From NCBI RefSeq assembly GCF_900496995.4, contig NC_044011.1, positions 14,602,041 to 14,666,040 on the forward strand: DNA of 64,000 bases, in the 5' to 3' direction. A program made the translations under genes and the position numbers. Numbering within the stretch: position 1 is the stretch's first letter; each line of letters opens with the position of its first letter. Below are positions 23,101 through 35,100 of this stretch, one piece after another. The notes beneath the pieces were generated by a model. It saw only the letters and a list, made by a program, of their open reading frames with translations, made no database searches and was not told the DNA's origin. Source of the stretch: Aquila chrysaetos chrysaetos. Its lineage: Eukaryota; Chordata; Aves; Accipitriformes; Accipitridae.

Positions 23101-26100
23101 ATTTTAGAACTTCACTGTTTTTTTATTTTTAGTGCTATTTCTTGAAACATTGAAATGAAAGAAGAAATATCTTAAAATCTTGAATGAATGAAATATATAA
23201 CTTCCCTCGCTGGAATTTGAGAAGTTGGTCTCTAGGTTGGAGCGGACATGCACAGCTAAAGCAAAATCTTCTAAAAATAAAGGTTTGCGAGGAATGTTAT
23301 AGCATCACAGCGGAAATGATTGTGCTTTCCTTTAAGTTAATTTCATATGAGATTATGTACAGTGTCCTTTTCTGGGGATGTTGCTTTTGCTTTCTGAAGG
23401 AGTTCTAAGTCATGGAAAATTACAGTTATTTTGCAACTTCTTCCTTTTTTTCCGTTTTTAAAAATGGACACAAAAGTATGTGAGACTTTAAACATAACTC
23501 TTCAGTTGCCACCCAAGTATGAGAGAACTGAAGAGTGAACTTAATGTTTGTTTCTAAAGCTTTGAAAGAACAACATGATTAGAAAGCTCATTAATTGCAT
23601 GTATGCAGTGTGAAATTTAGCATGCAAAAATCTCTGTAAATCCTCCCTCATTATTTAATTATTCTGAAAGAACTCCCTCCCCACAATTAACATGGCGAGT
23701 CAGTCCTTAGAAATAATTGAGTGACTAGAATGGGGAAGGAAGTAGCATGTGCTTTCCATGAAAGAACTATTTGTACATTGAAGTGGAAACAAATATTGTG
23801 AATAGTGGGGAAAGGAGGGAAGAATTTGTGAAATATATTGTCGAGAAGCAGCAGTGTCAGACTTTAAACCTTGTAGTTAAAAAAAAAAAAAAAAAGTTGT
23901 TAGAAGGGTAACACCTGGACATATTTCTGTGTTATTTTGTTACTGCAAAGTGGGTGGTGTGTTTGTTTGATTTATTAAACTGAACCACCTGAAACTTGTG
24001 GTTAAATGAATCAGGATTTGTGGTATAATGTCCAGTTCTTACCCTCTGCAATGAAAACCTAAAAGCACAGCTTGCCTTTTTTTTTTTTTTCTTTTAATTG
24101 CTAAAGTATTCAATTTCACTGATAATTCCAAATGGCTATTTTATTCTAAATAAATCTGTTCAGGGCAAGTTTTCGTAGATACTGTAATTTCGATCTGTGT
24201 TTTGTTTTCTAATTACTGCTTCTCCATCCTTATCAGTTTTTACCCTTTCTTGACTTTGTCTTTAAATGTTTCTCATAATAATTAGAAGAATTGTGTAGTT
24301 AAGGAAAAACTGCATTTACAAATAAAAGCTTGGTGTATCATGGACACTCGGTTCAAATTATTTTTTTTAATTGCCTTGTCCTGTTTCCGTGTCATGTGAG
24401 TTTTAGAGCAGTAGGTGTTTTTTTACAAGTCCTATTCATAGCAAACCTAGGTACAACAGAAGCAAACGATTGTAAAATACCCCTTCAGCCTTATGGCTTT
24501 GTCATTCATTTACACTCATGGAAACCTACTGAGAATATTGTGTATGTGACCAAAAGGACGATTTGACCCTAAATACTTAAACGTTGAATAAATGAAAACA
24601 GCACAAAGTACTCTGGAGCCTTTCGATGGCCAGTGGAGTTTGCGAGGCGGGCGCTGTGTGTGTGTGACATCCATCTGAGAGATTGAGAATGTAGGGAATT
24701 CATGGAAAAAATCCAGTGCCGTGCTGCAAATCCTTAGGGGGAAAAGTCAACCAGCTCCAGATGTTGACATGGTTGACTGCGAGCACATGAAGTGCTGTGG
24801 ATTTAACTCTTGCAGTTGGAGTGCTTTTTTTTTTCTTTTTTTTTTTTTAACTGTCTGGCAGCTACCAGGGGAGAAACACATTTTCACTTCTAGAGGCAGG
24901 TGAGATGGTGGGAGCAGCTGAGTTGCACTGCCAACAGTGTCTGTCAGCCTACTAAAGGAGAAGCGTTATTTTTTCATTTCATTTTTAATGGCATGAGACA
25001 GGAATTCAGTCATTCTGAAAATACTAATTTTCCAACATCTGATCAGTATACTTCTGATAAAACAGAAATAAATTCTTGCCTTGGACTAAGCTACCTATGA
25101 AATGGTGAAATCAAGCACTTCTGATTCCCTAAGACTGTCAATCTCATGTGTTTCTTTCATAATAAAAAAAACACTTGCAGTTATTAAAACACAAGCAGCA
25201 CCTTGATTCAATTAAAAATGTTTGAAAGCTTAACTGGTACGTAAGCAGTTAAAATAGAATTTCAGCGTTAGTTCTTAGCCACAGTGGACTTAAGTAGCAA
25301 AGTGAATCAATTTTATGATATCACCTTTGATTTTTATCACTGCCTCTGGATATATTTTTATTGTATTGTTTTTCTTGACCAGCACATAGCTGGTGAAGTG
25401 CAGCCCTGCTCAGGACACACCTAAAGAAATTGTATTCATAGCAGTGTTTTACTAGATTTATTTTTCTTCCCCGGTAGGTATTTTGATGAGGCTTTCCTGT
25501 GTTTCTTAAAGATGCTTTCAAATTCAATGACTTAATTCAGAAAGTGCCAGTTGTCTTGCCAAAATACCTGTGGTAGTGACATACTACAGTACTCTTAACA
25601 ACAATACCTTGTGTAAATGACTTCCAAGTCTCTCCAAGTGGAATTAGTCACTGTTTGCTTTGCATTCAGAAGTGTGCTAACAATGTTTGGGCACCAAGAA
25701 TGTCATTAATAAAAATGTCATTAAAGAATCCGACTGCTAAATATAAAGTTCAGCGTGTACAGTTGACTTCTCGGGTCTTCTGTTTCTTTTGTGCCCCACT
25801 GGATATAAAAATGCTCTTTGGGGTATATCTTCTGAAAATATGACTTGCATATATATTGCACTGCAGGCTTGTCACACAACAGTGGCAGCCTGCTGGCAGC
25901 ATGCAGGCAGATGTCCTGAATGGCATCTCTCTCCAAAAATGCTGAGGAAGGGCATCAGAAATTCAGTTTAAAAGACTATTCCAGGGATTTAAATGTGAAG
26001 GAAGTGGACAAAGTAGAGACTGGGAGCAACAGCAGCAGGTCACTTAACAGCTGACATCCAAGCTCTGTGTTACCTTGGGGATGAAATACCTTCTGGACAG

Positions 26101-29100
26101 GTTATATGGTTTTTTTTGTTGGTTTTTTTTTTGTGTGTGGAATTGAAGGGGTAGTGCTTGGACTAAGTCTACAAGTATACCTACCCTGTGCTATGAGGGA
26201 GTGATGGAAGTGTGACATGTGTAGCATAGTTGCAGCTTTTCAGATTGATATTAAAAGTACATGTTCAGTCAGTTAATATTTTTTTTTGTTAGTTTTCCTT
26301 TTGCAATTTATTCAATGAAGTATTGCAAGGTAGCATGTTTGCTGGACTCAGGAGGAAGACCTAATTACTGTCAGCCTGATTTAACAGTTTTGAAAGCTTA
26401 TCACCGTGCCTCTAAACTCTGTCTTACCTATTTTTATGATTGCATTTGCTATCTTAATACATACCCATACCTGCAGATTTTGTAATAGTTACTCAGCTCT
26501 TTTCACCTGCAAAGCATTTTACAAAGACATAGTCTTTATCTTAGGGTGTTATGAACACATCATTTTATAAATAGAATAAGCAAAAATCCTTTGAATGCTT
26601 ATCATGAATATGAAGAGATGCCTTTATACATTAGTCTTGCATCTTATCTCTGACTTTGAAAATAGAATACCTCATGCATTCATATTCTATATATTCCGCT
26701 CTTACAGTAATCCTGTTTACCTATAAAACCTTGAAACTCCTCTTAAACACTAAATTTGTGTTCTAGGAATAAATAAAAAAAGCAATGCAGCCTCAACTGC
26801 AACTAAAAACTTTCTACAATTTTTTTGAAACCTCAAGATTTTCAACATGGTAGGTCTGCGTTCGCCCACCAGTTGCCTGCGCGAGCCATGAGTGCCTTTT
26901 GGCTTCTCCTCTGCTCCTACTGCCTTCCAGCTCCTGATCTTTCCCACTTAGACCCAGCATTCCCCACTGGCTCTCAGCCCCATTTTTTGTTCTACCTTTA
27001 TCTAAGCCATGTCAGATGGAGATGCATATTTCCGTATGTCTAAGGGTAAGCACATTGGCATTAATGCAGGACCGAGGAAGAACAGAAGGGAGACTCTACA
27101 GACCTTTTTTCCACCAGAGGCGTTAAAAGGTCTTGCTCATGAACAAGTTGTTATTTAATGTTAAATGATCAGTGTTTAAATTCATAGCTGGTTCAGCCAC
27201 AAAAATTACTTTCAGCGTAGACAAACTGAAGAATGTATTGAAGTACCTGTTACTAAATAATTATAGAATACGTGATATGTACCCTAGTGTTTGAAGAAAT
27301 GGCTCTAACTTTGTGAGCTCCCGTTAAGCCGTGATAAGCTTTCTGTTAAATTACATAGTTTGATAGAAATGACAAGGAATTTATTTCTGGACCTAGGAAT
27401 AAATGAACACAGATACAAAAGCAGTTCCTTGCCTTTATCCTTGTATAGTTTCAGCACACAACTACATAATGTTTGATTCATAAGACTCCAAAAATAGTAA
27501 TAAAATAAGCACATCAGTTTTTCTTTAGTAACCTTTTTAAAATGAAAAGTGAGTTCAAATGTGTTATTGCTGCTTCTAGTTGTGCTAACAATCTTATTTC
27601 CCTTCCCCACCCTGCCACAGCCTGAAGTGTTCTCACAGCAAGTTATTTTTGCTCATGGAGTGTTGTGGTGTTTGCAAGAGGTATATTACCAATGCAGTAA
27701 TAATCCTGGCTTCTTCAGAAAAATGTCCATTTCTTCTTACCCTGCTCCCTCACAAATTACTCAGTTTGAACATCTGTGTTTTAAAATGTTCAGGGAGCTA
27801 GAGTGTTATCAGAGGTCAGACTTTTAAGTGAATTAGGAGTTAACAACTGAAGTAAATAATTTTAAACTGTTAGAGAAAAACAAAAAGCTTTGCCTATGTC
27901 AACTGAGAAACAACAACCAGTAGGCTGCTGATAGTGAATATAAACATAATTTGCCCTCTACGTAGCTATTAGAAGCCAGTATACTTGTAGAATTAGTTTT
28001 GCTTATTATTTAGTTATGTTTCAGCCTTACCTAGATTGCATTGTCTATGTGCTTATAAAGATGCAGTTCTTCCTAAAGGGGACCTAGGCAAGCAGAATCG
28101 AGGAAGCGTCTAGGCTGGAAGGGACCTCTAGAGATTAAGTGGTCCAGCCCCTGCACAAAGCAGGGCCAACTGCAGAGTTAGATCCAATTTAAAGATGGAC
28201 CAAATAAAAACTAAATCACTTTGGGGAATTCAATGATGCATGTACTTTTGAAAGCTGTCTCCTGCATGTCTGTGGGCATTGAAGTAGCACGTGTACAACT
28301 TAAAAGAAAGGGGCCATGTCTTCTCCCAGGATGTGGCTGTTTAACATTGATTATTTTTTAAATTTTTTTAAATTTTATTTTGTCACCATAGCATTCCAAC
28401 AAGTTTGGTCAGAGAGAAGAGTACACTCCCTCATGGCCTTGTACTTTCACCTGTTGCACAAAATCAAGGGTAAAGAACAACGTTAAACTGAAACCCTGGC
28501 AGTATTCAAGCCCAAGAATCTTTTGGTGTCTTGAACATGCTGTAGATTTTATCTTCACATGTTGTCCTGTTTGTCATCGTGCATGTTCATCACACAGTTA
28601 TTACTATTATTAAAATTCTTATCATAGGCAACAGCAGTTTTACCTGCTCATTTTTGTGTTTAAATGACAGAACTTAAAGGCTTGGTGTCCTTGTTCCTTT
28701 TCCACCTTTGCCCTCCAAAGTTACTTATTTGGGGCACGGGGAGCTTGCAGTTTTGTGCTCTAAACTGGATGTGTGCTGGCTTCTTAACTGCTGCATTTCA
28801 GGGGGTTTAATTTATATGCCAGCCTGTGAATTTAGGCAGCTCATGGCCAGAGTGCAGGATAATACTTAAATTGTCCCAGCAAGACTGAGAGGGTGGTTGC
28901 TAGCGTCCTGAAGGAAAAACTCAAATGGTGCTCAAGAAAGAGATAAAGCAAACAAAGACTTGTGAGCAGTGGAGGGTAGGATTTTACCTGCTTGCATAGT
29001 AACAACCTCATTCATTTTAAGCAATGTGGAATTGCTGTAGATGAGGTTTCTGTCTGGCTGTAGTGGTGATGTGATGTATGGGAGAAGTCCAAGATTCATG

Positions 29101-32100
29101 GTCTTTAAAACAACTATGTTGTAATGTAACTGTTTTGGGGATTACAAGTTTTCAGAAAAACACGAAATTTCCCATGGGCATTTTCATATCTTACTATTCT
29201 TTTGGGACAGAGCTGTAAAATGAGCTTTTCTTTTCTTGTCATCGTTTTAGGTCACGCAGTTTTTTGTTTTGGGTTTTTTTTTTTCCTTTCCTTTTCCCTC
29301 AGAGGTCTCTCTCTGTGTGGAAAGGATACTGAGCTTTGCTTCAAGAATAATTACATATATTCTGTATATTCTTTGAGTAATGATAGGATAGAAATATTTT
29401 TTTTTCCTCACATAGTTTACCTTAAAGTAAAAAAAAAAACAAAACAAAAACAAAACCAACAAAAAAACCCAACAACAAACACCAACACCCCCCCCCCAAA
29501 AAAAAAAAACCAAAAACCCACCCAACCCCACACCTGCAAAAGAAGGAAAGAGAATGAGATAATATAAGCTTGAAAGGTACATTTGCAAATAAACTTTGGA
29601 AAGACCCATACGCTGATATGAGGAAGGAAAGGAATTATAGTAATCTTAGAACAAAAACTGGTCCTTAAAAAAGTTAATAGCACGTAGAAGAGGCACACAT
29701 AATAGAACAAGTATGTTTAGGCAAGTTTGATAAAAATGAAAAAAAAGAAAAGTTATAGTGTAACATTACATTGAGAAGTAAACTAACTGGGGTTTTTTTT
29801 GTTGTTGTTTTAAACAGTTGGACAAACAGAACATTCCAGTGTAACTTTGAAGGAAGACACCGAAACTATGGAGACAAGTCCATCTGACTCAAGCACCAAG
29901 GATGGTGTAGTTGCTGAGAAAGAGGATGCTCATACAGTTCAACAGTTGCCGTCTTTGGAAGAAGACGCAGAAGACCACGCATCTGAGCCACAGTCTTATG
30001 ATCTGGGGTTTAAAAAGGTTTTTAAATTTGTTGGGTTCAGATTCACAGTGAAGAAGGAAAAGACGGGAAAATCGGAACCAGTTCAACTGCTTACTGTAAA
30101 AAAGGAAACACAAGTCCCTGAAGGAGCTGATGATCAAAAAGAAGTCAGCTCAGAAGAAATAGTGATGCCTGAGGATGCACCCTCTGCAGAAGACAACACC
30201 AAAGACACAATGAAAAATGAAAAAACAGAAGATGAATCTCCTCAAACACCGGAAGCAAATGAGTCAGCTGCCTTAGCCACTGATACTGCATCGCCATTAA
30301 GAAAGTTTTTTACTCAGGGATGGACTGGATTTAGAAAAAAGAAGAGTTTTAGGAAACCTAAAGAAGATGAACTACAGTCTCCTACAAAAGAAGGGGAGCA
30401 AGACAAAGAGGGGGCAACATTAACAACTGAAACCAGTGAAAAGGAGGAGAAATCTGAGTTTGAGAAGCAAGATGAAGAGAGGAATGTGACAGCAGTAACT
30501 ATTGAAGCACATGAGAAGGAGCAAACTGAAGGTGAAAAGCAGGAGTCAGAAAAGACTGTGGCAGCCACAGGAGTTGAAGCAAGTGAGAAGGAAGAGCTAA
30601 TCAGGCATGATGAGCAGGGACAAAAGGAAGATGTAGCAGCAGCAGCAGAAAGTGTGAAGGAGAAAAAAGCTGAAGATGATCAAGAAAGGAAACTGGTGGA
30701 AGTCTCAGAAGATCTTGGTAAAAAGGAAGAAAAAACTGAAGAAGGAGAGAAGGAAAGTGAGGTGACAGAAAAACCACTACAAACAAGGTCAGTGGTATCT
30801 GTTGTCATTGATAGTGTGAATGGAGAATTGAAAACATCCTCAGAAGTCCTACCTGTGGGAGAAAAACTGGGGTCAACAGAGAAGTGTGAAGTAGATGACA
30901 GAACTGAAATACCCTCTGAAGAGAAACTTGAAGCAGGATCTTTGGCAATTGAAATTTCTAGTGAACAGCTTAAAAAATCTGAAGGAAGAGAAGAAGGAAG
31001 TAAACCTGCTCCACTGGGGAAAGAAACATTTGATGAAAAAACGGCGGAAGCAGAATTGAAAATGTCACCCACAGCAGAAGACATCACGCAAGGAGAAGCT
31101 CTGGAGAGAACCACAGAGAAGAAAGAAAGCGAAGAACATGAGCCAAAACTGACTCTGGGTGCTCCTGGATTGAAGTCCTTTTCTAATTCTGAACATTCGG
31201 TTGACACAGAGGATGATCAACAGTCAATCAAACCCACTGATGAAGGACTACAGGGAAAAACTGGCATAGTTATGACTGATGCTATCAAACCAGCTGAAAT
31301 AACCACAGAAATAACTCCTGAAGAGGCAGCTGGAAAGAGGCCTCCAGAAGGTATCACAAATGAAGCTGAACTGCTGTCTTCTCAAGAAAAAAATAAACTA
31401 CAAGGCAGCCCTTTGAAGAAACTCTTTACGGGTACTGGATTAAAAAAACTGTCTGGAAAGAAGCATAAAGGCAGAAGAGAAGAATCTAAGTTAGGGGAAC
31501 ATGGTGAACCAATGCAGCATTTATCAGATTCTGCAGATAGCCCAGAGGAACAAAAGGGGGAGAGTTCTGCTTCTTCTCCTGAGGAGATGAATGAAATTCC
31601 TTCTTTGGAAAAATCTGTAGATGGAATGCAGGTCACTGAAAATGAAGATGCTGCAATTTCAGACGTGGAGCGAAAAAGAGAAAGTGTGACACCCTGGGCT
31701 TCATTTAAAAAGATGGTAACTCCCAAGAAACGTGTCAGAAGACCTTCTGAAAGTGATAAAGAAGAAGAAACTGATAAGACAAAGAGTGTTGTGGTGTCTG
31801 CAACTGAAAACGCTGTTGATGAAAATCAGGGAGAATTAAAAGAAAATGGGATGGACCAGAAACCAGAGAAGACCATGGAAGAGCCCAAAAGAAAGGTTGA
31901 CACCTCTGTGTCCTGGGAAGCTTTTATATGTGTAGGCTCCTCAAAGAAGAGAGCCAGGAAATCATCATCATCTGATGAAGAAACTGAACATAAGCTTGGT
32001 CAAGAAAGCCAAAAAATAGAAGAGCCTGGACAGAGCAAAGAAACGGCAACAGATGCAATTCTTACTAGTTCTCAGGAGAGCGATCCAGGACAAGGGAATT

Positions 32101-35100
32101 CTTCCCCAGAACAAGCTGGAAGCCCATCCGAAGGTGAAGGTATTTCAACATGGGAATCATTTAAAAGGTTAGTCACTCCAAGAAGGAGATCCAAAACCAG
32201 AATGGAAGAGAGAACTGAAGACTCTGTTGTGGGATCTAGCCTGGAGCATTCAACATCGGATGGTGAGCCTGGAAGAGACGAATCGTGGGTTCCATTTAGA
32301 AAACTGATGCCTGGGCGCAGGAAGAAGAAGTCAGATGGAAAGCCAGAACCAACTCATCTTAAACAAGCAAGAGAAGACATGGCAGAAACAACTGAAGAAG
32401 ATTCAGATATACCAGCTGTTGTTCCTTTATCTGAATACGAAGCAGCAGAGCAGGAGAAAATTGAAGCCCAAAAAGCGAAAGATGCTGAAGCGATGAGAGA
32501 ACAGACCTCAGTGGAAGAAAGAGCAGAAAAATTAGAGGAGACCCTAAGAATTGAGCAAGCACATGAAGGGCTGGTACATGCAGTTACTGTTACTGTTGTG
32601 GAAGGGGAAAGGGCAGTTACTAGTATTGAAGAAAGGTCACCATCTTGGATATCTGCTGCTCTGACAGAGTGCATTGAGCAGGTGAGAGAAGAGGAAGAGA
32701 AAGAAACTGAGAAAACGTTTGAATCGGATGTTATTGTGGAAGAAGCAGTGGTAGCTGCTAAGACAGTGCCAGAGACGAGAAAGGATGTAAGTGATGACAC
32801 CACAGCAAGTGAGCTAGAGCTAACCTCAGAAGCAGTGACAGCTCTGGAGGAGACAGCAGAAGCTTCCTGCGCTGAAGAAACAATGGCAGTGTCCCTTGCT
32901 GAGGAGACAACTGAGATGGTTTCTGCTGTTTCACAGTTGTTAGAAACCCCAGATACTACAGAGGAAGTTACACCTGTACAAGAAGTAGAGGCCACTGAAC
33001 AAAATTTGAAAGAATTAGACAAACAGACGCAAAAAGTTCTTCATGAAGTTGCTGAAAGAGTAAAGTCAGCAGATGTAGCACAGCTGGTTAGTGAAAGAAC
33101 CATGACAGCAACTATAATTACAACAGTACAAGGAATGGAGTCAGAAGTGAAAGATGATGCTAAAGATGGGAACGTCGTAGGCCAGGAAACTGTTCTGCTT
33201 GAACAGTCCTTGGAAAAAGGAGAACACAAGGAGGATGGCCTCCAGCCCCAGGGAAGTGCAGGGAGCGTTCAAGGCCAAAATGGAGTTGAAGAGAGTGTTC
33301 TACACGAAGGTTCTGAGAGAAATGAAATATCTGCTGCAATAAAAGAAAGCACAGAAGGATGTGAAAATATGGGTGTATTGAGAGATGAAAGCCAGTGGCA
33401 GACATGTGAAGAAGCAGTTGTAGAAGACCGTGAAGAAATACCTGATGTGCAGAAGACAGTAGAGGAACCTTCATCACACGACAGAGAGTTTCACAGCATC
33501 AAAGCAGTGACTCCCAAGGAAGAGCCGTTTGCAAAGCAGGAGCCTTCAGAACAAGAGAAACTGCCCGCAACAGAGTTGACAGTAGATGAGACAAGAGATG
33601 AACATAAACCAGAAGTACAGATTGCAGTAAGTATTACATATAACACAAAGGTTGATTTGTCAAAGAAAAAAACCAGCAAGTTTTAGATATTATACCTAAT
33701 TTAGAACCAGGTTGTGGCAATGTTACTGTCGAGGACCTTTCTTGTGCAGCCTAAGGCAACTGAAGTTCATTTCCAGTGAGACACATACACAGATGTCCAG
33801 ACACAGCAGCCACTGAGGCTTCTGTGCAGAGTGAGGTAGATGCGATTCCTACAGAAATGGAGTGGGAGATGGTGTGCATGGATCCGAAGGCACTGAAACA
33901 ATTGCCATTGTGGCTCCTGCACAGTGCAATGTGACTGAAGGTATTATATGAACACCTGAGATACATATGTGATCCATATGGTACCATACATAGTGGATGG
34001 TATCTTCAGTTGTAGGCAGAGATACAATTGTAGCTGAGGTGCCTCTGCAAAGGAAGGAAAGGAAATGACACCACTATCTCCAGCTTTAAACACGCAGGAG
34101 TTACTGTGGATGATGTATTCCTACCTTCTTCCCTACCCCTGCCCCCGCCTCCATCTTCCTGGCTTAGTCTTTGTTTCAAGTGCTGTCCGCTGTCCCTTGC
34201 TTTAGACTGCCCTTTATTTAATGAGCTGTGTGTCCTGAGAAGCTGAACACAAACTGTGTTGTGAACAAATCCTACACCTGTGTGAACACATCCTGTGTTG
34301 TGAACAACACCACAAACTAGTGGTGACCCACTAGTCTCAGTGTCATCACCTCATGCTCTTCCCATAACCCTCCTCCTTTTGGTCATTCCTTCTGGTGCTT
34401 TTTTACCCAGGACATTCCTGATGAGTCCCTGCTCGTACCCTTTTTCACAGGTCTGTTGCAATTCTCCGCAGGTGCAGGACAAGACAGAGGATGAAACTTC
34501 GTCCTTGGGGCTTACAGCTGAAGAGCCTGTGCAGCTTGAAGGAGGGGGCAAAACCCTTACTGTGGGACCAGAGTGCACAGAAGCAGTTGTCACTGTGGTC
34601 CCTGTTAAACCTGAAAGACAACATGAAATTCCTGACTTAGAAGAGCAAGCTTGTACTGAAGGAGTTCCTAGCGGGGCACCTGCCCACAGAGAGGAAGAGG
34701 AAGATGATGCTGTGCTCCTTGGAGTAAAAAGCACAGAAGTCACTGTTACTGAGGTTCCACTGCAGAATGAGGTTAAAATCTCTGCCCTTCCTTCAGAAAC
34801 AATTGGCTCAGAAGGAGCAGCAGATGCTGAGCAGAGTGTGAGGGATGGGGCTGGCGAGCACATAACAGCAAAAGATTCTATGCCCATCCTAGAGCCACCA
34901 TGCAGAGAAAAAACAAGTGAACCCCCCTCTCAGAGCGATGAAACTGAAGGTGGCAAAATGGAAGATGCTATGCTTGAAACTGAAACACACTTAGAGAGTG
35001 ATACCACTGTCACTGAGGCTCCCACGCAGATTGAACCAGACAGCGTATCTAATTTAGCATCAACGTGCCCAGATATCACTGAAAATGGAAGCACTGTCCT

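Larger units (their letters stand above)
17912..29817 (+). other. AKAP12 intron 2, containing the beta promoter
   Basis: Intron of about 11.9 kb with donor gtaagt and acceptor ...tttaaacag. It contains the beta-isoform CpG island and first exon (20.6-21.2 kb), a CR1 fragment near 28.1 kb, several homopolymer runs (A near 23,880-23,896, T near 24,080 and 24,825-24,850) and an A/C-rich low-complexity block at 29,410-29,535. The remainder is AT-rich with nothing else I can support. Confidence 0.75.

Noticed and set aside
29202-29567. 121-codon + strand frame before the main AKAP12 exon
   Set aside because: It crosses homopolymer and A/C-rich low-complexity sequence; the Lys/Asn/Pro-rich end is an artefact.
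34340-34471. Upstream Met start giving a signal-peptide-like N-terminus to the AKAP12 C-terminal frame
   Set aside because: The hydrophobic MSSPHALPITLLLLVIPSG stretch is the polypyrimidine tract region before the acceptor read as codons. AKAP12 is cytoplasmic and the conserved sequence starts after the acceptor.
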